A DNA stretch of 64,000 nucleotides from Candidatus Blautia intestinavium (GTDB lineage: Bacteria > Bacillota > Clostridia > Lachnospirales > Lachnospiraceae). The notes under the pieces are model-generated. The model was not told the origin of the DNA, ran no database searches, and worked only from the letters and a program-made list of their open reading frames with translations. The position numbers were made by a program, and so were the translations under genes. This document shows, one piece after another, positions 32,451 to 41,747 of this stretch. Position 1 is the first letter of the stretch, and each line of letters begins with the position of its first letter. The stretch is taken from the NCBI GenBank assembly GCA_019113745.1, contig DXGV01000006.1, positions 1 through 64,000 on the forward strand, in the 5' to 3' direction.

Positions 32451-33463
32451 TTTTTCCTCGCTTCCGGAATAAAATCGTTTTCACTCAGACTGTAGCGATT
32501 TCCCATAAACAGCTTGTGCTTCAGCACCCACCAGGCCGGGACCCAGATATACCTGTGCATGGCAGGAGAGGCGCTTCCGATCATCCAGCAGTTTCTGTCA
32601 CACTTTCTGGTACACTCCCGCACCTTCTGCGCCTGTTCAGAATGCCACAGCTCCTCCCAGGACTGCTCCTTCAGATTTCCCATTACCGCCTTCTGCACCA
32701 TGCCATTGCAGGGAATAACGTCGCAGAAAGGATCGATGAAAAACGCGTTTCTCGACATATCACAGGGCAGAAGCCTTTTATTTCCGTAAATATAATTGAT
32801 CAGCCCGTGATTGAAATAGGCCCGGAACCACTTTTTGGGAGATCTGCTCTTTAACAGCTCATTGATCAGCTTCTCAAAATTCTGAGATACCTTGTATTTA
32901 TCGTCGATTTTGTTGTCCGTCTTGCGGAAATAGAAGGAGTTGTGAAGCGTGGCCGTAGCAAATTCCATGCCCATATCGTTGGCAATGTTATACAGCGGCA
33001 CCAGATCCTCACAGTTCATATCCTGCACCGTCATGCCGAAGCCCACATCCGGATGCTTCATCTCTACCAGCGTTTTCAGCGTATTGTAACCCCGGTTAAA
33101 GCCATCCGGAATACCGCGGATCGCATCATTGGTCTGTTGAAGTCCTTCGATACTGATCCTTATGCCAACCTTCGGAAATTCTTTACACAGAGCGATGATC
33201 CGGTCTGTAAAATATCCGTTCGTAGAGATCACGATCCGGTCACTCTTCTTTTCCAGCTCTCTTACGATCTCATGAATATCCCTGCGGATAAAGGGTTCCC
33301 CTCCCGTAATGTTCGTAAACGCCATCTCCGGAAGCTTCTTTATCACATCCAGCGTGATCTCCTCTTCCGGTCTGGTAGGATCTTTGAAGCAGTCGCACAT
33401 ATTGCAGTGTGCGTTACAACGATAGGTTATGATTACTGTTCCATATAAGGTTCTTCTTCCCAT
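32447..33463 (-). CDS. Radical SAM/SPASM-type enzyme
   Basis: A 338-residue radical SAM protein. The [4Fe-4S] binding cysteines are C16, C20 and C23 (CNAHCNMC), followed by NITGGEPFIRRDI (SAM-binding GGEP). A SPASM-like C-terminal cysteine cluster is seen (PCNGMVQKAVMGN and ECTRKCDRNC). It has no peptide partner nearby, so a role in sugar modification or redox chemistry on a glycan precursor is possible. It overlaps both neighbours, which ties it to this operon. Because no E3 reductase accompanies RfbH, an electron-transfer or deoxygenation role is an open idea, not a claim. Confidence 0.85.
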   Translation of the reverse strand: MGRRTLYGTVIITYRCNAHCNMCDCFKDPTRPEEEITLDVIKKLPEMAFTNITGGEPFIRRDIHEIVRELEKKSDRIVISTNGYFTDRIIALCKEFPKVGIRISIEGLQQTNDAIRGIPDGFNRGYNTLKTLVEMKHPDVGFGMTVQDMNCEDLVPLYNIANDMGMEFATATLHNSFYFRKTDNKIDDKYKVSQNFEKLINELLKSRSPKKWFRAYFNHGLINYIYGNKRLLPCDMSRNAFFIDPFCDVIPCNGMVQKAVMGNLKEQSWEELWHSEQAQKVRECTRKCDRNCWMIGSASPAMHRYIWVPAWWVLKHKLFMGNRYSLSENDFIPEARKK

Positions 33464-35223
33464 TCTATATTCCTTTCCTGCTTTTGCATTTCAACAGCCT
33501 GAACTTGTTCTCTTATTGTTTCCTTATAGAGTATACATAACTCCGGCTCATCATGCAAGGCTACTGTATATTGGATCAGCCTGGTCGGATATAGGACTGC
33601 CAGCAGAAGGATTCCGCCGGTCAGAAGGCATGCCGGGACAATGACGCTTCTTCCGAACGGGATCCGCCTTCTCTGAAAGATGGAGCTGACCTTATCCAGA
33701 AGCAGGCCTGTCCCTCTCACGCTGTACGGAAAGAGCATGAGAAAATAGGGAAATACATATTCACTTTTTGCTTCCCAGGCCATATGAAACAAAAAGCCTC
33801 CCAAAAAAGCCACTGCGGGAAGCAGGATTTCCCGCGGCTTCTTTTTATTTTCCAGAACAAAAAAGCACATACATCCGGCCAGAATCACCGTCTGCAGGAC
33901 ATTCATCGCTTCTGCCATCCGGTAATAAGCTTTCCCGTAGATCAGGCTTTCGGCCGGTTCCGGCATGGGAAACGCTCCGGGACGGTTCCGGAGCACCTGC
34001 GCTGCGCCGAAGGCCGGGTTGTTCCATTGAAATGCCATTTTCTTTCCCAGCCACAGCAGGGCCTCGCTTCTGTCGTCCATAAAGTCCTCCAGGGAGTGCC
34101 TGATGCTTTCCATCGCCAGACGGTTCGTTTCGTCATAATCATATCCTGCTTCCTCAAACATGGAAACGCTTCTCCCATTCCACGTTCCGGGCGCCGGACC
34201 GCCATTTCCCATGGCCATCGCCACCCAGGCCAGCTTCGGCATCCCTTTTGAGATCTCACAGCCTGATTTCATGCTCATGAACCCATGAATGCCCTGTGTG
34301 AACAGGACCTGGACCAAGAGGATCGCAGCGATTCCTGCCAGGGCATACCGTTTCTTTTTTTCCATGATCCCATCATAGACCAGAAACAGCAGCATAGCCA
34401 CCATCATAACCATACTGTTTGTCTTAAACACCACCGCCACGCCCATGCATACCGCTGCCCCGCACACATACCTCCATTTTCTTCTTTTCAGAAGAAGCAG
34501 CTCCATATAGAAAGCAAACAGGGAAAAAGCAAAGCCCAGTATCGTTCCGTAAATATACATGGTAAACAGAAGAAACGGCGCAAAGATGTAATACAGAAGC
34601 TCCGTCCCGATACCGGTCCAGCTGCCCTGATACCCCCCGATCATTTCAGCAACTTTTCCGGCAGCCAGTCCGGCAGCCGCCGCTGCAAACAGATTGATAA
34701 ACTGGAGCACAATATAGTTCTTTTCTCCCGCCAGCAGTGTCACAATGTAATAGAGCAGGATGATCCCCAGCTGGTCCGGATACCTCCACAAATATCCTTC
34801 ATTCCTCCGGAATTCCTCATAGCTTCCCTCAGCCATCCCTTCGGCAATTCTCAATATTTTGGAAGAATCGCTGATGGGATGCATCTGTGTGGACAGGATC
34901 AATACCGTGCCAGTCAGGATAAAAAGAGCGCAGAGGCCGGCGCTGATCCAATGCCTGCGAATCCGGACCGCTGGCAGGAAATACCGTCGAAGCAGCCAGA
35001 TCAAACAGAAAACCGCAGCCAGGATGAGCAGCCTGACCGGCCATACATCCTTCAGGAAATATGCTTTCTCCCCGCCGCTGCCTGTTCCCGCCGTAAGATC
35101 TGCCGGTCCGACGGATGTGGTTCCGAAGATACTCAGCAAAAACAGGTACAGGACTGCCGTCCCGACGACAAGATATAAACAGACCTTTATTCCACCGTCC
35201 AGTTTCCTGAATGTCATTTTCAT
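33433..35223 (-). CDS. Polytopic membrane glycosyltransferase, GT39/GT-C-like
   Basis: A 596-residue membrane protein with about twelve hydrophobic segments. The acidic loop STQMHPISDSSKILRIAEGMAEG follows the fourth helix, and EGYLWRYPDQLGIILLYYIV resembles GT39-like transferases of Gram-positive teichoic and glycan loci. TNSMVMMVAMLLFLVYDGI and WEAKSEYVFPYFLMLFPYS are other recognisable stretches. The ATG at 35223 with GGGGGGACT upstream is preferred over an earlier in-frame codon. It lies 16 bases from the YfhO-like gene. Substrate is unknown. Confidence 0.75.
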   Translation of the reverse strand: MKMTFRKLDGGIKVCLYLVVGTAVLYLFLLSIFGTTSVGPADLTAGTGSGGEKAYFLKDVWPVRLLILAAVFCLIWLLRRYFLPAVRIRRHWISAGLCALFILTGTVLILSTQMHPISDSSKILRIAEGMAEGSYEEFRRNEGYLWRYPDQLGIILLYYIVTLLAGEKNYIVLQFINLFAAAAAGLAAGKVAEMIGGYQGSWTGIGTELLYYIFAPFLLFTMYIYGTILGFAFSLFAFYMELLLLKRRKWRYVCGAAVCMGVAVVFKTNSMVMMVAMLLFLVYDGIMEKKKRYALAGIAAILLVQVLFTQGIHGFMSMKSGCEISKGMPKLAWVAMAMGNGGPAPGTWNGRSVSMFEEAGYDYDETNRLAMESIRHSLEDFMDDRSEALLWLGKKMAFQWNNPAFGAAQVLRNRPGAFPMPEPAESLIYGKAYYRMAEAMNVLQTVILAGCMCFFVLENKKKPREILLPAVAFLGGFLFHMAWEAKSEYVFPYFLMLFPYSVRGTGLLLDKVSSIFQRRRIPFGRSVIVPACLLTGGILLLAVLYPTRLIQYTVALHDEPELCILYKETIREQVQAVEMQKQERNIEWEEEPYMEQ

Positions 35224-35239
35224 AGTCCCCCCACGTTTT

Positions 35240-37540
35240 TTACAGATCCTGTCCGACAATGAAGCCTTTTCTGCTCACCGGCATTTTTATCACACAAAAT
35301 ATAATTGCCAGAAGCGTTGCCAGAGAAATCGCTTCCGCCGCTCTCCAATACCAGAATTCCTCAAAACGGACACACAGCGTTCCCTCATATCCCTCCGGCA
35401 CGGTAACCGTCACACGGTTATTCGGTCCCGCCTCCGTTTCCAGCTTTTCTCCGGACCGTATGTCCCGCCCCGTATATCCCTCATAATACAGCATCGGAAG
35501 CGCGATTTTCTGTTCCATCCCGCTTTGATTGGCGGCCGCGATCTTATAAGTCAGATACCGGTTCTCAACGTTACCGATCTCCACGGCGGATTCCTCATAC
35601 CACATGTCCCTTGACAGCGAAGTCAGGTCTGTTCCCTCAGGCACATATTCCCCATTGCCGATCGTCAGCAGACTGGTCCCGAAATCCACCGGCTCCAAGA
35701 TCTGCCGATCCGCCGTATAGCTTTCAAACATCAGCATTCCCTGAAGCAGCGTCATAGCGCACAGCGCCCCCGCCAGCACATATCGGAGGCGGGCAGAAGC
35801 GAACACGGTCGTCAGGTATCCGCCCACACATGCCAGCAGCAAAACCGCTACGCTCAGAAAACGGTCCCCATATTGAACCGTCTGGAACAGCCTGACAAAA
35901 ATGTCGCTCATTTTTGCCAGCAGCACAGCCGGAAATGCCTTTGTACTGATAAAAACAGCGACTGCGGCAAGCAGGAATACGATCCGGATTTCCGCGCTTT
36001 TCCCATCTTTCTTTTGCACTGCCGGCACCTGTTTTTCCCTGATCCATCCGGACCCTGACAGCATGATAACAGGGTATGCCAGAAGGACAAATGCCAGCGC
36101 GTATCCGAGCCCCCTCAGAGAAAATATATCGGAAATGTCCAGGCAGTCTTTCAGGTATCCCGCCAACTTTACATAATAGTTCGGCGCTGTCATCTCATCC
36201 GACAGCAGAGAAGTCACCCTGAAATCCTTTGTCATATACTGGAAAAACGGCACCAGAAACCAGGCGTTCAGAAGAAGCCAGGCAGCGAAGGCTTTTCCCG
36301 CTTCTTTCAGGGCATTTCTGCGCAGCAGACGCCGGAAGCATATCACACACCCCAAAGCTGTAAAAATTCCGATCATAAGACAGCTCAGCAGATGCGTCAT
36401 CAGGAGTCCGGAAAAGCCGGTTAACAGCCATATCCACGTCCTGTCCGCCCCCTCTTCCTTTTGGGTAAAAAGCAGGTATAGGCCTGCCAGCACGACCGGA
36501 TAAAAAATCATGGCACTGACGGCCCCGATCTGAGAACCTTCATACATCCGGGCCAGCCTGTCTCCGGCTCCCACGTATAAGACAGCCGCCGTTAACGCGG
36601 CAAGCCTTCCGCCCAGACATTTTTTAAAAGAAAAATACGCCGAAAACACAGTAAGAAAATTTACCAGTATCAGATAGGCCTTCATGGCATCCTGCAAAGC
36701 AAATCCTGCCATTCGCAGGACCGCCGGGAAGTAGAGCAGAATATCTCCATAAAAAACGGAAACCGCATACCCATACCCATTCAGCCACCCCGGCTGAACC
36801 CTGACCGGGAACTGCCCTTCCTTCAGCCCCTCATAGATTCCTTCGATACGGCTCATATGGAACGGGAGATCAATCCCTCCCACATAGCCGTCCTGATAGA
36901 AGGGCAGCCCTGCCAGAAAAGCGGCAGCCGCCAGTATCGGTATCACAGCTGCATTTTCATTTTCCCAATTTTTCCGGAAGATCAACAGCAGAAAATCAAA
37001 AATGAGGAAGAAAAGGATCAGGCATGCGAGCGGGTATACAAGGGATAGCCTTGAGCGGACAACCCTCACATCCAGAAGCTGCACATAATCTCCGTCCACA
37101 GCATCCCCTGTCAGCCTGAGACGCACAGATACGCCCGTTCCGTCTTGGATGCGGATCTTCCAGGAAACCTGTCCGTTATCCGGATTCAGTTCAAACTCAT
37201 TTCCGTTTACCAGCTTTTTGTCCTCCCGCGGGACAGTATATACCAGACCGGCACGAGCCGGGCCGCTGGTCTGATAAGCAAGCTCTATAGCATAGATCCC
37301 TTCTTCCAGATCCATTTCCGGCGTGACGACTGCGCTCATCTCCGTATAAGAATGATCCAGATAGCTGCCGGAACTGTTTCCCGCATCTGAAACGAGCTGC
37401 ATATCTTCCTGAGCGAAGTGCAGGGTCTGTTCCTGCCAGGACAGCAGCAGGAAAATGCCGGCAAACAGAAGAGCGGCAGCTTCCAGAAGCAGTATGACAA
37501 CTGCCTTCTTCTCTTTTATTATGTGTCTGATTCCATTCAT
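35240..37540 (-). CDS. YfhO-like / PTPS-related polytopic membrane protein
   Basis: A 766-residue membrane protein. A first helix is followed by a ~150-residue external beta-rich domain, then about ten helices (GYVGGIDLPFHMSRIEGIYEG in the first conserved loop, VQPGWLNGYGYAVSVFYGDIL) and a C-terminal soluble domain ending in a last helix. This layout matches large membrane proteins annotated as YfhO or PTPS-related, thought to glycosylate lipoteichoic acid or other polymers. The ATG at 37540 is chosen because an earlier in-frame codon is TTG. It starts one base after the rfbH stop. A truncated relative lies at 24426-25417. Confidence 0.75.
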   Translation of the reverse strand: MNGIRHIIKEKKAVVILLLEAAALLFAGIFLLLSWQEQTLHFAQEDMQLVSDAGNSSGSYLDHSYTEMSAVVTPEMDLEEGIYAIELAYQTSGPARAGLVYTVPREDKKLVNGNEFELNPDNGQVSWKIRIQDGTGVSVRLRLTGDAVDGDYVQLLDVRVVRSRLSLVYPLACLILFFLIFDFLLLIFRKNWENENAAVIPILAAAAFLAGLPFYQDGYVGGIDLPFHMSRIEGIYEGLKEGQFPVRVQPGWLNGYGYAVSVFYGDILLYFPAVLRMAGFALQDAMKAYLILVNFLTVFSAYFSFKKCLGGRLAALTAAVLYVGAGDRLARMYEGSQIGAVSAMIFYPVVLAGLYLLFTQKEEGADRTWIWLLTGFSGLLMTHLLSCLMIGIFTALGCVICFRRLLRRNALKEAGKAFAAWLLLNAWFLVPFFQYMTKDFRVTSLLSDEMTAPNYYVKLAGYLKDCLDISDIFSLRGLGYALAFVLLAYPVIMLSGSGWIREKQVPAVQKKDGKSAEIRIVFLLAAVAVFISTKAFPAVLLAKMSDIFVRLFQTVQYGDRFLSVAVLLLACVGGYLTTVFASARLRYVLAGALCAMTLLQGMLMFESYTADRQILEPVDFGTSLLTIGNGEYVPEGTDLTSLSRDMWYEESAVEIGNVENRYLTYKIAAANQSGMEQKIALPMLYYEGYTGRDIRSGEKLETEAGPNNRVTVTVPEGYEGTLCVRFEEFWYWRAAEAISLATLLAIIFCVIKMPVSRKGFIVGQDL

Positions 37541-37541
37541 C

Positions 37542-38882
37542 TTACTTTCCAACCGCTTCCTTCAGCGTCTTCGCCATAAAGGCCAGCATCTCCTCCGTCA
37601 TTCCCGGGTATACGCCGATCCAGAAGGTATCGTTCATGATCCGGTCCGTGTTTTCCAGACTTCCTGCCACGCGATAGCCTTCCTTTGTCCTTCTCATCTC
37701 ATCAAAGCAGGGATGTCTGGTCAGATTTCCGGCAAACAGCATCCGGGTCTGAATATTTTTCTTTTCCAGGAACGATACGATATGGTTGCGGTCCGTTCCT
37801 TCCCGGCAGGTCAGCGGGAACCCGAACCAGCTCGGATCGGAATACCTGGCAGCCTCCGGAAGAAGAAAGCAGTCCTGCAGTCCGCTCAGCTCTTTTTTCA
37901 GGAAGGCAAAGTGCTCCCTCCTGAGCCTGGAAAATTCCGGAAGCTTTTCCAGCTGCGCGCAGCCGATCGCCGCCTGCAGATCCGTCGCTTTCAGATTGTA
38001 GCCAAGATGGGAATAAACATATTTATGATCGTATCCGAGCGGCAGCTCTCCATACTGCCGGTCAAAGCGATGGCCGCAGCGGTTATCCTGCCCCGACGCG
38101 CATATACAGTCCCTTCCCCAGTCCCGGAAGGAACGGATACATTTGTGCAGCAGAGGATCATTCGTATAAACTGCTCCTCCCTCTCCCATCGTCATGTGAT
38201 GGGGCGGATAAAAGCTGGAGGTCCCAATATCCCCGATCGTTCCGGTAAAATGGCATTTCCCGTCCAGCTCATAGGTGGAGCCCAGCGCGTCACAGTTATC
38301 TTCGATCAGCCAGAGATCATGTCTGTCACAGAATTCGCGGACCGTTTTCAGATCAAACGGATTTCCCAGGGTATGCGCCGCCATGACCGCCTTCGTCCGG
38401 GAGGAAAGCGCTTCTTCCAGAAGCTCCGTGTTCAGATTGTATTCCGGGATCGTCACATCCACGAATACGGGCACCGCTCCGAACTGAACGATGGGCGATA
38501 CGGTCGTCGGAAAGCCCGCCGCCACTGTGATCACCTCGTCTCCCCTGCGGATCCGTCTGTCTCCGAGAAGCGGCGAGGTCAGCGCCATAAACGCCAGAAG
38601 ATTGGCAGAGGAACCGGAGTTTACCAGCGAGCAGTAGCGAATGCCGAGGTACTCTGCCAGTCCCCGCTCGAACCGTTCGGTATATCTTCCGGAGGTCAGC
38701 CAGAATTCCAGCGCGCTGTCCACCAGAGCAGTCATTTCCCTGCTGTCATACACCCTTCCTGCATAGGGAATCCGCTGTCCTTCCGAAAAAGGCTGTTTCT
38801 GCCCGTGATATTTTTCACAGTATATTTTTACCAGATCCAGGATCTGTCCTCTGGCCTGTTCTTCATTCATCCCTTCAAACAT
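37542..38882 (-). CDS. rfbH: CDP-4-keto-6-deoxy-D-glucose 3-dehydrase (E1, RfbH/DdhC type)
   Basis: A 446-residue DegT-fold enzyme. The usual PLP lysine is replaced by histidine (SFYPPHHMTMGEGG, His228/229), the mark of the E1 dehydrase, which uses PMP and an iron-sulfur cluster to remove the C3 hydroxyl. The cluster cysteines are visible in EDNCDALGS and in DCICASGQDNRCG. The ATG at 38882 follows AGAGGTGAAG. Its substrate would be made by RfbF and RfbG encoded upstream. The usual partner, E3 reductase (RfbI/AscD), is not in this window. Confidence 0.93.
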   Translation of the reverse strand: MFEGMNEEQARGQILDLVKIYCEKYHGQKQPFSEGQRIPYAGRVYDSREMTALVDSALEFWLTSGRYTERFERGLAEYLGIRYCSLVNSGSSANLLAFMALTSPLLGDRRIRRGDEVITVAAGFPTTVSPIVQFGAVPVFVDVTIPEYNLNTELLEEALSSRTKAVMAAHTLGNPFDLKTVREFCDRHDLWLIEDNCDALGSTYELDGKCHFTGTIGDIGTSSFYPPHHMTMGEGGAVYTNDPLLHKCIRSFRDWGRDCICASGQDNRCGHRFDRQYGELPLGYDHKYVYSHLGYNLKATDLQAAIGCAQLEKLPEFSRLRREHFAFLKKELSGLQDCFLLPEAARYSDPSWFGFPLTCREGTDRNHIVSFLEKKNIQTRMLFAGNLTRHPCFDEMRRTKEGYRVAGSLENTDRIMNDTFWIGVYPGMTEEMLAFMAKTLKEAVGK

Positions 38883-38886
38883 CGCT

Positions 38887-39684
38887 TCACCTCTTCCAGG
38901 GCGCCTGATCCAGCGCCCACAGTCTTTCCAGCTCTTCCTTGTCCCGCAGGGTATCCATGGGAGCCCAGAACCCCTCATGCCGGTACGCATCCATCTGCCC
39001 CGCGGCCGCCAGCCGCTCAAACGGCTCATCCTCCAGCATCTGGCTCCCGTCCCCGAGATACGAAAAAATCCCCGGCTCCATTACCATGAAACCAATATTT
39101 ACCCAGGACTGGTCTCTTCTCGCCTTTTCCCGGAAGCTCATCACCCTTCCGTCCGGCTCCATCTGCATGGAACCGAAGCGTCCTTCCGGCTGGGTTGTCG
39201 TGACAGTGGCCAACCTGCCCCCTTTTCTGTGGCATTCCAGCAGCTCATTCAGATCCACATCCGCCACCCCGTCCCCATAGGTGAGCATGAACGGTTTTTC
39301 GTCCAGATAGTCTCGAATCCGAAGCAGCCTTCCCGCCGTTTTCGTCAGCCGGCCGGTATTCGCCAGCGTTACCTTCCAGCGTTCCCTGCGGTTTTCCTCC
39401 GTTCCGCTTTCCTCTGCTTTGATCCGGTCCGCTCTGTCTTCCGCTCTTCCCAGTTCATACACTCCGTCTCCCTGGTAAGTATCATAATTCAGGAAATAAT
39501 CCTTGATCATGTGCCCCTTATATCCGCAGCAGATCACAAACTCCTGAAACCCAAAAGAGGCATACCATTTCATGATATGCCACAAGATCGGTCTGTCCCC
39601 TATTTCTACCATGGGCTTGGGTTTATAGCGCGACTCCTCGCTGATCCTTGTTCCCATGCCGCCCGCCAGAATCACCACTTTCAT
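38887..39684 (-). CDS. rfbF: Glucose-1-phosphate cytidylyltransferase
   Basis: A 265-residue nucleotidyltransferase with the canonical loop LAGGMGTRISEESRYKPKPM, followed by VEIGDRPILWHIMKWY and LTYGDGVADVDL, all typical of RfbF. It makes CDP-glucose from CTP and glucose 1-phosphate, the first step in CDP-3,6-dideoxyhexose synthesis. The start overlaps the stop of a paralogous cytidylyltransferase gene (ATGA), fixing it at 39684. It ends four bases before rfbH. Confidence 0.92.
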   Translation of the reverse strand: MKVVILAGGMGTRISEESRYKPKPMVEIGDRPILWHIMKWYASFGFQEFVICCGYKGHMIKDYFLNYDTYQGDGVYELGRAEDRADRIKAEESGTEENRRERWKVTLANTGRLTKTAGRLLRIRDYLDEKPFMLTYGDGVADVDLNELLECHRKGGRLATVTTTQPEGRFGSMQMEPDGRVMSFREKARRDQSWVNIGFMVMEPGIFSYLGDGSQMLEDEPFERLAAAGQMDAYRHEGFWAPMDTLRDKEELERLWALDQAPWKR

Positions 39685-40457
39685 TCCATCCATACCTTCC
39701 ACGGAGCGATCCCCGCATTCCACCGGTTTTCCAGATCCACCTTATCCCGCAGGGTCTCCACCGGACACCAGAAGCCGTGATGCCGGTACACCGCGATCTG
39801 CTTTCTCTCCGCCAGCTCCGGCAGAAGCTGCTTGTCCAGCTCATAGTTTCCGTTCAGGAAGCGGAAAACCTTTTTCCGGAATACATAGGTACACGCATTG
39901 GTCCACGCATGAACACTGCCGCCCCGGGAAGGAGTCATGGTTTCCAGCACATCTCCCTCTCCCACACCGACCACGTGATTGCGTCCCGTGGGACAGGCGA
40001 CCGCCATGGTGATCAGCCTGTCATTTTTCTCCGCGAACTCGACCATATCGCGTATATTGATGTTTGACAGGCAGTCTCCATAAGTGACGAGGAACATATC
40101 CTCATCCACATATTTTCTCGCCCGGCTCACCCGCTGTCCCGTTGTCGCGTAAAGCCCCGTATCCATTACGGTTACCTTCCAGTCCTCTGTGACCTTACGG
40201 TGAATATCGATCTGATTGGTCGCCAGATCCACCGTAATATCAGACTGATAAATATAATAATCCCGGAAATAATTCTTTATCGTATTTACCTTATAGCCGC
40301 CGCAGACCACAAAATCATGAAAGCCAAAATAGCTGTACTGCTTCATGATATGCCACAGCAGAGGCTTCTCCCCGATCTCAACCATCGGTTTCGGGATGCC
40401 TTCCCGCTCATCGCTGATCGTACTCCGGGAGCCTCCGGCAAGAATAACCACTTTCAT
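39681..40457 (-). CDS. Second cytidylyltransferase-like protein with altered nucleotide loop
   Basis: A 258-residue paralogue of RfbF: VEIGEKPLLWHIMKQYSYFG, YIYQSDITVDLATNQIDIH, LVTYGDCLSNINIRDM and the C-terminal HHGFWCPVETLRDKVDLEN. The nucleotide-binding loop is LAGGSRSTISDEREGIPKPM, so the usual GxGTR is replaced by GSRST. I have the impression that this variant recurs in Clostridia loci. It may use another sugar phosphate or nucleotide, or be regulatory. It is the first gene after a 130-base gap holding a candidate promoter. Confidence 0.8.
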   Translation of the reverse strand: MKVVILAGGSRSTISDEREGIPKPMVEIGEKPLLWHIMKQYSYFGFHDFVVCGGYKVNTIKNYFRDYYIYQSDITVDLATNQIDIHRKVTEDWKVTVMDTGLYATTGQRVSRARKYVDEDMFLVTYGDCLSNINIRDMVEFAEKNDRLITMAVACPTGRNHVVGVGEGDVLETMTPSRGGSVHAWTNACTYVFRKKVFRFLNGNYELDKQLLPELAERKQIAVYRHHGFWCPVETLRDKVDLENRWNAGIAPWKVWME

Positions 40458-40513
40458 GCACTTATCGCTCCAGTCATCTGAAATACTGCCGCTTGCCAGC
40501 GTTTATAAAATAC

Positions 40514-40542
40514 AATATATCACAAAAGAGGCGGCCTGACTA
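40514..40542 (-). promoter_or_regulatory. Candidate internal promoter
   Basis: TAGTCA (40537-40542), 17 bases, TATATT (40514-40519) with TG one base before the -10, on the minus strand, in the gap between rfbG and the second cytidylyltransferase gene. The -35 matches at four of six positions. Confidence 0.4.
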
Positions 40543-40585
40543 CCGGAACGCATATTTTTTTCGGATATTAAAACGCTTCCTTATA

Positions 40586-41740
40586 TTAAGCAGAAAGGCT
40601 GTCCTTCAGGAACATCCGGATCTGCCGTTCCATACATGCCTGGATGTCCCCATGGCACTGATACAGCGCATACCACTCCGTGAGCATTTCCATCGTCCGC
40701 TCCATGCTCCAGACGGGTCTCCAGCCCAGTCTTTCCTTGATCCTGGAACAGTCCAGCTTCAGATAACCGGCTTCATGAGGCTCTTTGCTCCCCCTTTCGG
40801 CCCGGTTCTTTCTTCCGTCATTTCTCTCCCTGTCGTCCTTCTCCCCTTCCGCCTGCAGCCCTTCCTGTCTTCCTTCCGTCCAGGCCGGCCGGCATCCGGT
40901 CCTTTCCTCCCATTTTCTGCAGAAAAGCTCCACCAGTCCGCCCGTCGTCAGGCAGTCCGCCTCCTCCGGCCCCACGTTATAGCTTCCCGCAAAATCCATA
41001 TTTTCATACTGCGCCGCCGCCAGACGAAGATAGGCGGCAACCGGCTCCAGCACGTGCTGATAGGGCCGGACAGAACGGGGATTCCTGACCAGGATCTCCC
41101 TCTTTGCCTCCACTGCGCGCACGCAATCCGGTATGATCCTGTCTGCGGCGAAATCCCCTCCGCCGATCACATTTCCCGCCCTGGCCGTGGACACCGCCAC
41201 ACCGGCCTCCTTCAGGAAAGAATCCCGGTAGCAGGAGGTCACCAGCTCAGAGCAGGATTTGGAGTTGGAATAGGGATCAAAACCATTCAATTCTTCATTT
41301 TCCCGGTAGCCCCAGCACCATTCTCTGTTCTTATACACCTTGTCCGTCGTCACATTGACGACAGACCGCACCGAATCGCACAGTCTGACACACTCCATGA
41401 CATTTACTGTTCCCATCACATTTACGTCATACGTGTAAACAGGGGAACGATAAGATTCCCGGACAATAGGCTGAGCCGCCATATGAATGACAATTTCCGG
41501 CCTGGTTTTCCGAAAAATGTCCTTCATTTTTTCCAGATCTCTGATCTCTCCAATCACACTGTTTAAATTTCCAGAAAATTCGCACAAGTCAAACAGAGCC
41601 GGCCTTGTATTCGGCTCCAGCGCATATCCTGTCACCTCTGCCCCGGCCTCCAGAAGCATGGATGTCATCCAGGCCCCCTTAAACCCCGTATGCCCTGTGA
41701 CAAGTACCTTTTTTCCTTTATAAAAATCAAACCAGCTCAT
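40586..41740 (-). CDS. rfbG: CDP-glucose 4,6-dehydratase
   Basis: A 384-residue SDR enzyme: VTGHTGFKGAWMTSMLLEAG for NAD binding, VVNVTTDKVYKNREW, and the Tyr/Lys pair in FDPYSNSKSCSELV. It converts CDP-glucose to CDP-4-keto-6-deoxyglucose. It is about 25 residues longer than usual because of a charged insert near residues 302-330 (TEGRQEGLQAEGEKDDRERN onward) ahead of the conserved LGWRPVW. The ATG at 41740 is chosen by homology; it overlaps none of the ThDP gene. It provides the substrate of RfbH. Confidence 0.92.
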   Translation of the reverse strand: MSWFDFYKGKKVLVTGHTGFKGAWMTSMLLEAGAEVTGYALEPNTRPALFDLCEFSGNLNSVIGEIRDLEKMKDIFRKTRPEIVIHMAAQPIVRESYRSPVYTYDVNVMGTVNVMECVRLCDSVRSVVNVTTDKVYKNREWCWGYRENEELNGFDPYSNSKSCSELVTSCYRDSFLKEAGVAVSTARAGNVIGGGDFAADRIIPDCVRAVEAKREILVRNPRSVRPYQHVLEPVAAYLRLAAAQYENMDFAGSYNVGPEEADCLTTGGLVELFCRKWEERTGCRPAWTEGRQEGLQAEGEKDDRERNDGRKNRAERGSKEPHEAGYLKLDCSRIKERLGWRPVWSMERTMEMLTEWYALYQCHGDIQACMERQIRMFLKDSLSA

Positions 41741-41747
41741 CTTCCGT

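Noticed and set aside
37455-39089. 544-codon plus-strand frame opposite rfbH
   Set aside because: Antisense shadow: RfbH catalytic and cluster motifs are on the minus strand, and the plus-strand product has no family features.
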